From the NCBI RefSeq assembly GCF_020991375.1, contig NZ_JAJLQZ010000013.1, forward strand, positions 46,608-110,607: 64,000 bases of DNA, given 5' to 3'. This DNA is from Glycomyces amatae. Its GTDB lineage: Bacteria; Actinomycetota; Actinomycetes; Mycobacteriales; Micromonosporaceae. Positions 52,580 to 60,800 of the stretch are shown piece after piece; positions within the stretch are counted from its first letter, which is position 1; each line of letters begins with the position of its first letter. The position numbers and the translations under genes were made by a program. The notes beneath the pieces are model-generated. The model was not told the DNA's origin, did not search any database, and saw only the letters and a list, made by a program, of their open reading frames with translations.

Positions 52580-53235
52580 CAGGACTCCTCTGGTCTCGGT
52601 TGGTCGGGTCCGCCGAGGTCGAAGGTCCTGTCGACGGACGCCTCGGCGGGGGCGGCGTGCGCGATGAGGAGGACCGCGGCCCGCTCGGACCAGTCGCGCA
52701 TCTCGGCGGCGAGCCGGTCGCGGCCCTCGTCGTCGAGGCCGTTGAACGGCTCGTCGAGGATCGCGACGTCGAAGGCGCCGAGCGTGCACATCACCAGCCA
52801 GAGCTTGCGGCGGTTCCCGGTGGAGAGGGCCTTGGCCTCGGTGGACATCCAGTCGCCGAGCCCGTAGGCGCGGGCGCGCCCGTGCGCGGCGGCGGGATCG
52901 GCCCCGATGCCGCGGGAGGCGAAGGACAGGTGGTCGCGGGCGGTCAGGTTGGGGTACAGGGCCGGCTCGGTGCGGCAGACGCGGCGCCGGCGGCGGGCGG
53001 CCGGGTCGCCCGCCTCGCGGCCCGCCACCGTGACCGTGCCGCTCCAGGGCCGGAGGTAGCCGCTGCACAGCTCCGCGAGGGTGGACTTGCCCGAGCCGTT
53101 GCGGCCCCGGACCTGGGTCGTCCCGCGGTCGGGGAACGAGGCCGAGAAGCCCTGGAAGACCGGCTTCCCGCGCTCGTATCCGGCGGTCAGGTCGACGATG
53201 TCGACGGCAGCGCGCGTATCCTGCGCTCCACGCAT
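52579..53235 (-). CDS. Compact ABC ATPase with degenerate signature
   Basis: A 218-aa stand-alone ATPase. It has Walker A GRNGSGKSTLA (near residue 38), Walker B FDVAILDEPFNGLDDEG and the H-loop VLLIAHA. The signature is LSTGNRRKLWLVMCTL instead of LSGGQ, as often seen in ATPases of bacteriocin/CcmA-like immunity transporters. ATG 53235 has AGGAGGT upstream and lies 49 nt inside the upstream permease gene, so the two are coupled and probably form one transporter. It corresponds in position and size to the ATP-binding D protein of circular bacteriocin operons. Confidence 0.9.
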   Translation of the reverse strand: MRGAQDTRAAVDIVDLTAGYERGKPVFQGFSASFPDRGTTQVRGRNGSGKSTLAELCSGYLRPWSGTVTVAGREAGDPAARRRRRVCRTEPALYPNLTARDHLSFASRGIGADPAAAHGRARAYGLGDWMSTEAKALSTGNRRKLWLVMCTLGAFDVAILDEPFNGLDDEGRDRLAAEMRDWSERAAVLLIAHAAPAEASVDRTFDLGGPDQPRPEES

Positions 53236-54755
53236 GCGAAGGCACCTCCTAGCAGGCAGATCGTGTAGGCGCCGGCCATGGCCCGGCCGGCGGGCAGTGC
53301 GGATGAGAAGGGGAGCAGCACCGGGGCCGCCAGGACCATCGCCAGGACCGCTCCGACCAGGTTGGGCGCGAGCGTCCCGTCGGCGTTGCGCGGCGGCCGG
53401 GTGGTCGTCTCCGCGACGAGCGCGGCGGCCGCGGCCGCGGCCGCCGCGCTCGTCGCGGCTCCCGGGGCGGCCGCGGCGCCCGCCGCCACCGCGGCGGCGG
53501 CATCGAGGACGATGCCCATGAGGGCCGCCGGGAGCGCGCAGACGGCGACCGCGGCGAGCGCGACCGACCGGCTCGAACGCCCTGCCTCGTAGGCGAACCG
53601 GTACTGCGCCGAGTAGGTCACGGGGCCCACGGCCCGGAGCGTGAGTTCGGCGGTCCCGAGCGCGGTGGCGAGCGCGACCGCGGCGATCCCGAACGCGGTC
53701 CGGTCCGGCACCGCCTGGAGCGGCAGCCACGCCGCCCCGGAGGCGAGCGCGCCGAGGCCGGCGGCCAGGACGGCGGCGGCGACGGCGACGGACCGCCGCA
53801 CCGGCACGTAGAAGGGGCTGCGCCGCAGCTCCGCGGCGAGGACGCCGATGAGCGACCGCGGCGCGGCGCCGCGGTACGCCCTCGCCGGAGGGACCTGCTG
53901 GATCGGGAAGGACTCGGCCGACAGGCGCCGCACGTCCACCGCCGCGGCGATCAGCGCCGCGGCGCCGACCGCGGCCGAGGCCAGGGCCAGCGCGGTCGTG
54001 AACGCTCCGGCGTCGCCGCGGCCGAGCCACGCGGCCGGCCCGGCGTCGAGCATCGGCTCGACGAGCAGCGCCGACGTCGCCCACGCCGCGGCGAAGGCGA
54101 GCGCGACGAGGCCCGGCACCGCCCACGGCCTGTGGACCGCCGGGCGCACGCTGCGCCGCGCCGACCGGGCGGCGACCGCATTCGTGGCGGCCCAGGCCGC
54201 GGCCGGCACCGCGAGCACTGCCGCGACGGTGGCGGCCGAGGGGTCCAGGCGCGGGGCGAAGGCGGCCAGGAACATCGCGTCCACCACGGCCACGGCTGCG
54301 AAGTATCCGGTGATCCTGATGCCGCAGTAGACGACGAGCACGTCGCGGGCGGAGAGGTCCAGGGCCCGGAAGAACGCCGTGTTCGGCGAGTTCGACACCT
54401 GGAACCGCCTGCCGGAGAAGGCCTCCCGCAGCAGGTAGCCGCCGCCCGCGTAGAGGTTGGCGACGCCGAGCACGACCAGGAGCCCCTGCGCGGAGGCCGC
54501 GTGCTCGGCCAGCAGCGCGTTCGCGAGGGCGAACGCCGCGGCCGAGGCCGCCGCCAGGAGCGCGAACCCGAGGAGCACCGCGCCGCCGAGCGCCGTCTGG
54601 AAGGGCCGCAGGCCCGTCGACAGCCGCAGCGCGGTGAGCAGTTCGAGGTGCCGGAAGTCGAGCACCGCGCCGAAGCGGCGGAGCGCGGCCCGGCCGGGCC
54701 GGTCCGGCCCGGAGGCGTCCGGGCCGGCCCGCACCGCCGTCGCGTGAGCGCTCAT
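53187..54755 (-). CDS. Large multi-TM membrane protein (putative transporter/maturation protein)
   Basis: A 522-aa, very hydrophobic protein with about eleven to twelve predicted helices. The first follows LRPFQTALGGAVLLGFALLA and the last precedes ACVERRIRALPST. A cytoplasmic block (LSAESFPIQQVPPARAYRG) divides it roughly in half. No catalytic motif. The size, helix number and coupling to a small ATPase resemble the large membrane protein (B component) of AS-48-like circular bacteriocin operons, which is required for maturation or secretion. That correspondence is by architecture, not alignment. Confidence 0.8.
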   Translation of the reverse strand: MSAHATAVRAGPDASGPDRPGRAALRRFGAVLDFRHLELLTALRLSTGLRPFQTALGGAVLLGFALLAAASAAAFALANALLAEHAASAQGLLVVLGVANLYAGGGYLLREAFSGRRFQVSNSPNTAFFRALDLSARDVLVVYCGIRITGYFAAVAVVDAMFLAAFAPRLDPSAATVAAVLAVPAAAWAATNAVAARSARRSVRPAVHRPWAVPGLVALAFAAAWATSALLVEPMLDAGPAAWLGRGDAGAFTTALALASAAVGAAALIAAAVDVRRLSAESFPIQQVPPARAYRGAAPRSLIGVLAAELRRSPFYVPVRRSVAVAAAVLAAGLGALASGAAWLPLQAVPDRTAFGIAAVALATALGTAELTLRAVGPVTYSAQYRFAYEAGRSSRSVALAAVAVCALPAALMGIVLDAAAAVAAGAAAAPGAATSAAAAAAAAALVAETTTRPPRNADGTLAPNLVGAVLAMVLAAPVLLPFSSALPAGRAMAGAYTICLLGGAFACVERRIRALPSTSST

Positions 54756-54771
54756 CGGGAGTCCATTCCGG

Positions 54772-55371
54772 TCAGGCCGCCGCCGTCAGGGCGGTCAGGC
54801 CGATCGTGGTGGCGAACAGCAGCGCGATCTTGCGGCCCGGCAGCCCCTTCCAGGTGCTGCGGAACGCGAACGGCGCCGCCGCCCCGACCAGGCCGAGGTA
54901 CAGGAAGTACCAGAGGTGCTCGCGCACCGCGACCACGCCGGTGACGAGGCTGAACAGGTTGCCGGGGACGAGGCAGAGCACGGTGACGAGGAAGTACAGC
55001 CCGAAGGTCGTGCGCTTCCCGACCGCGATCCTGGCGGTGAAGACCTTGCGCTCCAGGACCGCCGCGAGCGAGAGGTACAGGGCCGCGACCAGTGAGAGCA
55101 GGACGATCCCGATCATGATGGCGCTGCGGACGGCGAGCTGCTCGAGCTCGGGGTCGCCGATCGCGTCGAGCGACTCCTGCGGCATCTCCTGGTCCACATA
55201 GGCCTGGAGCTGCGGGATCCTCGCCACCAGGAGGCCGACGATCACGAGATAGGCGAGCAGCCACAGCGGTCGGCTGGTGGCGGAGCGGGGCCGCTCGGCG
55301 GCGGCCGCCTCCTCCTCGATCGGAGGGGCGTCCCCGGCCTCGGGGGCCGGTTGCTGGTCCTGGGTGCTCAA
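54772..55371 (-). CDS. Membrane protein with five TM helices, cluster-specific
   Basis: A 199-aa protein: an acidic 30-residue cytoplasmic N-terminus, then about five hydrophobic helices (WLLAYLVIVGLLVARI, AIMIGIVLLSLVAALYLSL, FGLYFLVTVLCLVPGNLFSLV, YFLYLGLVGAAAPFAF, IALLFATTIGLTALTAAA). It starts 4 nt after the DUF95 gene and stops 16 nt before the large permease. No family recognised. Small multi-TM accessory proteins are regular members of circular bacteriocin operons, where they act in maturation or immunity. Confidence 0.75.
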   Translation of the reverse strand: MSTQDQQPAPEAGDAPPIEEEAAAAERPRSATSRPLWLLAYLVIVGLLVARIPQLQAYVDQEMPQESLDAIGDPELEQLAVRSAIMIGIVLLSLVAALYLSLAAVLERKVFTARIAVGKRTTFGLYFLVTVLCLVPGNLFSLVTGVVAVREHLWYFLYLGLVGAAAPFAFRSTWKGLPGRKIALLFATTIGLTALTAAA

Positions 55372-55375
55372 CGGT

Positions 55376-55933
55376 TCACTCCAATACGATGACGATCAGC
55401 TCGATGAGCCCCGCGAGCAGGATCATCGCGACCGCGACGGCGAGCAGTTTCAAGGAGTCGACGAGGCCGCGCACGTAGGTGCCGAACAGCGCCAGGCGCT
55501 CCTCGGCGGCGAAGACCCTGCCGATCACGGACAGGACGGGGTAGAGGCCGGCCGCCGCGGCGACCACGCAGCCGCCGAACTCGATCGGGGCGTAGACCCA
55601 GGCCGTGCCGAGGACCTCGCCCCAGCCCGCGTTGCCGACGGCCACCGCCATCGTCGCGCCGACGTAGGCGGAGGTCATCCCCAGCCCCAGCAGGGAGCTG
55701 ACGCCGAGGGTCACCACGCCCGAGTAGAGGAGCATCGCCGCGCCGAGGTTCTGGCCGACGATGCCCGGCAGCGACTGGTCGTGGCCGCCGCCCTCGCCGC
55801 CGTCCGCGAAGACCTCGAGGCCGCTGAGCGAGTGGTACCCGACCAGGGCGCCGATGATGAAGACGGCCAGGCTCACCAGCAGCGCGGCGTAGCGCGTGCC
55901 GCCGGTGAGCCTGACCTGCGATGCGAGCAGCAC
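55376..55933 (-). CDS. SpoIIM/DUF95-family membrane protein
   Basis: A 185-aa protein with about five TM helices. The pattern TRYAALLVSLAVFIIGALVGY at the N-terminus, LGAAMLLYSGVVTLGVSSLLGL in the middle and the conserved charged turn WVYAPIEFGGCVVAAAAGL (in place of the HGxxE signature) identify the stage II sporulation protein M (DUF95) superfamily. DUF95 proteins are near-universal components of circular bacteriocin gene clusters, implicated in maturation or secretion. It starts 10 nt after the first precursor gene, so the two are co-transcribed. The key His of the HGxxE motif is replaced by Pro-Ile. Confidence 0.82.
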   Translation of the reverse strand: MLLASQVRLTGGTRYAALLVSLAVFIIGALVGYHSLSGLEVFADGGEGGGHDQSLPGIVGQNLGAAMLLYSGVVTLGVSSLLGLGMTSAYVGATMAVAVGNAGWGEVLGTAWVYAPIEFGGCVVAAAAGLYPVLSVIGRVFAAEERLALFGTYVRGLVDSLKLLAVAVAMILLAGLIELIVIVLE

Positions 55934-55943
55934 CGGTCGGTCC

Positions 55944-56210
55944 TCAGGCGATCGCGGCGTTGCGCCCGGCCTGCATGGCGATCTGGCGCACCGTCAGGAC
56001 GATCGCGCTGATGATGCCGCCGCCGAACGCGGCCATGACGATCGCCAGCGCGACGCCGCCGGCCATGATCGCGTTGAGGACCTGGGTCGCGGCGACCACC
56101 GAGACGCCGAGCGAGGCCGCGATCCAGGCGAGCGCGACGCCCGCCGTGAGCAGTCCGACGGCGCCGATTCCCGCCGCGACGGCGCCGAGCGCCTTCTTGC
56201 CGTTGTTCAT
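55944..56210 (-). CDS. Circular bacteriocin-like precursor peptide 1
   Basis: An 88-aa hydrophobic peptide. Residues 1-6 are MNNGKK. A Gly/Ala-rich first helix runs to about 29 (GLLTAGVALAW), then the core: IAASLGVSVVAATQVLNAI (30-48), MAGGVALAIVMAAFGGG (49-65) and a basic C-terminal helix ending RNAAIA. The pattern xAxxLGVxxxxAxxVLNxIxxGG matches circularin A (VAGALGVQTAAATTIVN) and AS-48 (VLNVVEAGG). Such precursors are cleaved and joined head to tail into 58-70-aa pore-forming rings. The leader/core junction cannot be fixed here. Preceded by the GAGAGGATGA leader and directly followed by the DUF95 gene. Confidence 0.8.
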   Translation of the reverse strand: MNNGKKALGAVAAGIGAVGLLTAGVALAWIAASLGVSVVAATQVLNAIMAGGVALAIVMAAFGGGIISAIVLTVRQIAMQAGRNAAIA

Positions 56211-56213
56211 TGG

Positions 56214-56223
56214 TCATCCTCTC
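56214..56223 (-). promoter_or_regulatory. Shared GAGAGGATGA leader of precursor 1
   Basis: Identical decamer ending three bases before ATG 56210; upstream it is extended as CCCACGAGAGGATGA, shared with precursor 2. Both leaders also contain GCGGACACC 18-22 nt further upstream. Confidence 0.6.
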
Positions 56224-56375
56224 GTGGGAGGCGGCTTCGGAGGTGTCCGCTCCTGGGCCGCCCGGTGTGGACCCCGGCGGACCGGGGCTGTGATCAGTCT
56301 TCAATCCCGTCGCCGCGGTGCGCAATCGTTCGGTCGCTCTTCGAGCCGAAGGGGTCACCGCGTGCGTCGGGGGGT

Positions 56376-56762
56376 TCAGATCCGGTCGCGCCCGGGCCGG
56401 TCGGCCCGGGCTTCGGCGGCGGCGAGCAGCACGACGGTGGCGGTCGCGAGCGCGAGGACCGCGCCGACCGCCGTCAGGGCCGCCTGGGGGTAGGGGGCGA
56501 CGAGGTCGTTCGTGGCCGCCGCGTGCGCGCCCATCGCCGCGACGGCCGCCGCGCCGACCCACCAGCGGGGCCGGCCGGACCGGTGCAGCAGTGCGACGAG
56601 AGCCGGGACCAGGGCGCCGAAGACGGCCAGTCCCGCCACCGCGCCCCACACGGGGGCCGTGTCGGGAGCCGAGCGCGCGAACAGGAGCGCGACGGCGAGT
56701 GCCGCGCAGACGGCGACCGCGGCGAACGCGGGCCGGACGGCGGCGGTGTAGAGCTGCTGCAT
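56376..56762 (-). CDS. Four-TM membrane protein between precursor genes (candidate immunity protein)
   Basis: A 128-aa protein from ATG 56762, with GGAGGAG placed ideally upstream. Four hydrophobic helices span residues about 10-28, 36-58, 68-84 and 92-112 (AAVAVCAALAVALLFA; VWGAVAGLAVFGALVPALVALL; WWVGAAAVAAMGAHAA; ALTAVGAVLALATATVVLLAA). The tail is basic (RADRPGRDRI). No family recognised. It sits between precursors 2 and 1, preceded by a strong terminator. Small basic membrane proteins confer immunity in circular bacteriocin operons; this is the best candidate, though unproven. Confidence 0.7.
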   Translation of the reverse strand: MQQLYTAAVRPAFAAVAVCAALAVALLFARSAPDTAPVWGAVAGLAVFGALVPALVALLHRSGRPRWWVGAAAVAAMGAHAAATNDLVAPYPQAALTAVGAVLALATATVVLLAAAEARADRPGRDRI

Positions 56763-56810
56763 GGGTTCTCCTCCGATGGTTCGGCTCCTCGGCGCCGCGG
56801 TCCCGGGCAC

Positions 56811-56856
56811 GGGCCCGCCGCTCCGATCGGGAAGCGTTGATCGGAGGGGCGGGCCC
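56811..56856 (-). terminator. Strong stem-loop after precursor 2
   Basis: Nine pairs (56811-56819 with 56848-56856) and eight more (56821-56828 with 56839-56846) are separated by a single G-G mismatch, with a 10-nt loop. It begins 13 nt after the stop of precursor 2 and would stop or attenuate transcription, favouring precursor mRNA over the downstream genes. Confidence 0.8.
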
Positions 56857-56869
56857 GGTCGGTCGCCGG

Positions 56870-57136
56870 CTAGGCCACCGCGGCGGCGGTGCCCACGCGG
56901 GCCACGATCGACCGCACGGTGAACATGATCGCGCTGATGACGCCGCCGCCGAAGAGCGCGATGACGATGGCCAGGGCGGCGCCGCCGACCTGGATCGCGT
57001 TGACGATCTGGCTGGCGGCCGCCGCGGAGATGCCGAGCGAACCGGCGACCCAGGCGAGGGCGATGCCGGCGGTGAGCAGACCGGCGACGCCGAGGGCTCC
57101 GGCGGCCGCGCCGCCGAGGATCTTCTTGAGCTGCAT
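56870..57136 (-). CDS. Circular bacteriocin-like precursor peptide 2
   Basis: An 88-aa peptide colinear with precursor 1 (51 of 88 positions identical by hand alignment, no gaps). It begins MQLKKILGG, has the identical GLLTAG and ALAW in the first helix, then VAGSLGISAAAASQIVNAI and GGAALAIVIALFGGG, and ends VRSIVARVGTAAAVA. The segment VAGSLGI..AAA..IVN is strikingly close to the start of mature circularin A. ATG 57136 is chosen from the leader spacing; the frame stays open upstream. It lies in its own transcriptional interval flanked by hairpins. Confidence 0.8.
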   Translation of the reverse strand: MQLKKILGGAAAGALGVAGLLTAGIALAWVAGSLGISAAAASQIVNAIQVGGAALAIVIALFGGGVISAIMFTVRSIVARVGTAAAVA

Positions 57137-57141
57137 TGGTG

Positions 57142-57151
57142 TCATCCTCTC
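57142..57151 (-). promoter_or_regulatory. Shared GAGAGGATGA leader of precursor 2
   Basis: Identical decamer, ending five bases before ATG 57136; extended form CCCACGAGAGGATGA as in precursor 1. Confidence 0.6.
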
Positions 57152-57206
57152 GTGGGGGCGGTGCGTCGCGATCGGTGTCCGCGATGCGGCGACGAACCGC
57201 TGTGTC

Positions 57207-57230
57207 GCGGCCGGACCGGTGTCCGGCCGC
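57207..57230 (-). terminator. 10-bp hairpin in the leader region of precursor 2
   Basis: GCGGCCGGAC at 57207-57216 pairs perfectly with GTCCGGCCGC at 57221-57230 around a 4-nt loop. It lies about 70-95 nt before ATG 57136 and may be part of its 5' leader or a second stop for the precursor 3 transcript. Confidence 0.6.
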
Positions 57231-57290
57231 CACCTCACCCTCCCAGCGGTCGGCGATGCGGCACAAGCCCTCCGGGCGGTTATGAGCCGA

Positions 57291-57311
57291 CCGGACCATG
57301 TTTCGGTCCGG
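57291..57311 (-). terminator. Hairpin after precursor 3
   Basis: CCGGACC at 57291-57297 pairs with GGTCCGG at 57305-57311 around a 7-nt loop, starting 17 nt after the stop of precursor 3. It is probably an attenuating terminator. Confidence 0.65.
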
Positions 57312-57328
57312 CGGGGCACGCCGTCGCG

Positions 57329-57598
57329 CTAGCGGATCGCGGCGGCCCTGGTGCGGGAGTTGGTGACGTGGAGGATGGTGGCGTAGAGCGGGACCACCCA
57401 CGGGAACACGCCGAACAGGATGGTGAGGGCGACGCCGCCTGCGATGACCGCGTCGACGATGCGGGTCGCGGTGGCGTGGGAGACGCCGTAGGTGGCCGCG
57501 ACCCACATCAGGCCGACCGTGGCGGCGAGCAGTCCGACGGCGCCGACCGCGCCGGCCGCCGCTGCCGCCAGCCGGGTCTTCTTCGAGATGTGCTGCAT
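57329..57598 (-). CDS. Circular bacteriocin-like precursor peptide 3
   Basis: An 89-aa, more divergent homologue of precursors 1 and 2. It starts MQHISKKTR, has an Ala/Gly-rich helix to residue 32 and then VAATYGVSHATATRIVDAV (33-51) and GGVALTILFGVFPWVVPLYA (54-73). The second part of the core contains FPWVVP where the others have FGGG, and the end is more basic (NSRTRAAAIR). The framework xAxxYGVxxxxAxxIVDxVxxGG is kept. It is the first gene after the SARP and has a 226-bp upstream region with candidate regulatory repeats. Confidence 0.75.
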   Translation of the reverse strand: MQHISKKTRLAAAAAGAVGAVGLLAATVGLMWVAATYGVSHATATRIVDAVIAGGVALTILFGVFPWVVPLYATILHVTNSRTRAAAIR

Positions 57599-57604
57599 GG
57601 GAGT

Positions 57605-57614
57605 TCATCCTCTC
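57605..57614 (-). promoter_or_regulatory. Shared GAGAGGATGA leader of precursor 3
   Basis: Identical decamer, ending six bases before ATG 57598. The extended form CACCGAGAGAGGATGA differs by one base from the ATPase leader at 49201-49216. Confidence 0.6.
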
Positions 57615-57728
57615 TCGGTGCGGGACCGTGCCGTGGATGTCGCGGTCCCGCCGCAGACGGATCGGGCGGGCGCCCGTCCGTACCCGAGACGATCGCAGTC
57701 GCCGCGATCGGCGCACAAGGAATGGCGA

Positions 57729-57744
57729 CCGATTCGAGCCGATT
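57729..57744 (-). promoter_or_regulatory. 10-bp-period direct repeat upstream of precursor 3 (possible regulator site)
   Basis: On the minus strand AATCGG occurs twice with a 10-base step (AATCGGCTCGAATCGG), about 130 nt before ATG 57598, in the gap between the SARP gene and precursor 3. SARPs bind short direct repeats spaced about one helical turn apart, but no good -10 follows at the expected distance. Confidence 0.35.
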
Positions 57745-57824
57745 GCGTCACCGGCCGCCCCATCGGGTCGGAGCGGGCCGTGCAGCGGCCGTTCGCCTAC
57801 CGCGGGCGGACCGATTCGCCGTGG

Positions 57825-60800
57825 TCAGATGTCGAACCGCGACGGCGCGGGGGCGCCCATCCGCGTGTACGCGCGCTTCACCCGCTGCCGATACCGACTG
57901 GCCGTCACCTTGTCGCCCTTGGCCTCTGCGATCGCCGACATGATCCACAGCGACCACGACTCACCGGCGAGGTGGGCCGCGGCGCGCAGCAGGTCCGCCG
58001 CACGGGCGGCCGGACCGGCCGCACTCGCGATCCGTCCGTCCCTCAGGGCCGCCTCGGCCTCCACGTTCAGCGCCATGCCCTCGCAGACGCGGTAGCCGCC
58101 GTCGAGGGCCAGGCCGAGCGCCGTCGACGCGTCCGCCCGCGCGTCCTCGAACCGCCCGAGGCCGATGAGGGCGACGCCTCGCTGGACGAGCGCGTTGATC
58201 TCCGTGCCCTTGAGGTCGCTGCGCACCGAACCCAGGGCCTGCTCGACGGCGTCCACCGCCGCGGTGTGCCGGCCGAGCAGGTTGAGCGAGTATGCGACCG
58301 CCACCAGGCCCTCGGCCTCGTGCCGCCGGTCGCCGCTGGCCCTGCCCGCCCGGACCACCATCTCCGCGTAAGGCAGTGCGTCCTCGTGCTTGCCGAGGGC
58401 CGCGTACAGTTCCGCGAGGCTTCCGGCCGCGAGCGGCGAGAGCTCGCCGTTCCCGGACGCCGCCTCGATCCGCATGACCTCGTCCATGTGGCGCTCGGCC
58501 CGGTCCAGGTCGCCCAGCTCGACCGTCGCCGCCACGAGCCCGCACAGATGCGACCTGCGCAGTTGCGCATCGCCGATCCTCTCGGCGATGCGAAGACCCT
58601 CCGCGCGCAGCCGCACCTTCCGGCGCGGGTCCCCGAGCGTGCCGTAGACCGCACCGAGCGCACCGAGGTTGACGCTCTGGCCGCGCAGCCTGCCGTGCGC
58701 CCGATTGATCGCGAGCGCCGCCTCCCCGCGCTCGATCGCGACCTCGAGCCGACCGAGCAGCCAGCAGGCGAGCGTCATGTTGTGGAGCGAGGACGCCTGG
58801 CCCGCGACCCAGCCGATGCGCTCGGACAGCTCGGCCGCGCGCTCGGCGTGCTCGACGACCTCGGCGAAGTCGCGGGCCTTGGTGTACGCGGTCGAGATGC
58901 ACAGCTCGGCCACCGCCTCGCCCCTCGCGCTCCCGTCCTCCCGAGCGCCGATCAGGGCCGCGTGCCCGAGCGCCAGGAAGTCCACGCTGTCCATGGCCGC
59001 CCACGCGTGGGCCCGGAGCGCGTCGGCCAGGCGCCACGCCACCGAGCCGTGCCCGTGCTCGGCGGCGTACCGGGCGATCGCGATGAGCTGCTCGCGCTCG
59101 TCCTCGAGCCAGCGCGTCGCCTCCTTCGGAGCGTCGAACCGCGGGGCGCCTTCGACCGGTTCGGGGTGCAGCAGCCGCGCATTGGCGGGGTACCGGCTGG
59201 CGCTGGCCGCGTCGGCGGCCTCGAGGTACCAGGTGAAGAGCCGCTTCAGCGTCTCGGTGCGGGGCGGGTCGCCGGGGTCGGTGAGGCCGTTGGCGTAGTC
59301 GCGCACCAGGTCGTGCAGTGAGAGCCGCCCGCGGGTGTCCCGGTTCGCCATGTTGGCGTTCACCAGCTGCGTCGCGGCCGCCTCGGCCGCCGCGGGGTCG
59401 GCGGCGGTCACCGCGGCGAGCGCGCCGACGCACAGGGACCCGACCGGCGCGAGGCCGAGCATCCGGAACAGGCGCCGGGCGTCCTCGGTCTGCGCGGCGT
59501 ACGAGCGGTCGAACGTGGCCCTGACCGCGGCCTCGGGGCTGTCGCCGATCTGGAGGGCCGCCAAGGGGTCGCCGGTCGCGAGCCGGTCGGTGTACTCGAC
59601 GACGCCCTGCGGGTGGTGCGCCAGGTTCGCGGCCGCGATCCGCAGCGCGAGCGGCAGGTGGCCGCACCGCCGGGCGAGTTCGCCGATGTCGGTGCTCCGC
59701 GCCGAGCGCGGCAGCCGCAGCAGCGACTTGAGCAGCGCGACCGCCTCGTCCTCGGCGAGCGGCCGGAGCGCGAGGTGGAAGCCGCCGTGGCGCGCGAGCA
59801 GATCGCCGAGGTGGTTGCGGCTCGTGACGACCACCAGGGAGCCCGGGCCGCTCGGCAGCAGCGGCGCGACCTGCTCGGCCGACCACGCGTTGTCGAGCAG
59901 GACGAGCATCCGCCGGTCGGCGGTCTCGGTGCGCAGCCGCGCGGCGGCCTGGTCGGCGTCCGCGGGGACCTCGTCGTCGGCCAGGCCGAGCGAGCGCAGC
60001 ATCGCCGCCAGCGCCTCGATCGGCCGGAGCGTCGGGACCGCCGAGTGGCCGCGGAGGTCCAGGAACAGCTGCCCGTCGGGGTAGTCGTCCGCGATCCGGC
60101 GCGACCAGTGGACCGCCGAGGCGGTCTTGCCGACGCCCGCCATGCCGGAGATGACGACGATCGACGCGGGCGGGATGCCCTCCGCCGCGTCGCCGAGCCG
60201 GGCGGCCTCGAGCTCCCGCAGTTCGCCCTCGCGCCCGGTGAACGCGGCGACGTCCGCGGGCAGCTCCCGGGGCGTCGCCGCGGCCGGGGGCCGGACCTCG
60301 ATCCGCGGCCCGGCGGGCGGGGCCCAGTCGCCTTCGACGCTGGCGGTCGAGACCGTCTCGAGCCGCTCGTCGCGGTGCAGGATGGCGTCGTGGACGCGCT
60401 GGAGCAGCGGCCCGGGGTCGATGCCCATCTCCTCGCGCAGCGCCTTGCGGCTCTCGCGGCACACCTGGAGCGCCTCGGCCTGGCGCCCGGACCGGTACAG
60501 CGCCACGGCCCGCAGCGCGGTGAGCCGCTCGCGGAAGGGGTGCTCGCGCGCCAGGTCCTCGAACTCGCCGGTCACGGTGGCGTGCATCCCCAGGTCGAGG
60601 CGCACCTCCAGCGACTCCTGGTGCACGAGTGAGCGGAGCCCGCCCAACCGCAGGGCCTCGGCGGCGACCGGTCCGAGGGACGGCACGTCCGCGTAGGGCT
60701 CGCCGCGCCACAGTCCCATGGCGCGCGAGTACGACTCGGCCGCCCGGTCGAGGCGGCCCTTTCCCCGCTCGCTTCTCGCGGCGGCCGATGATTCCTCGAA

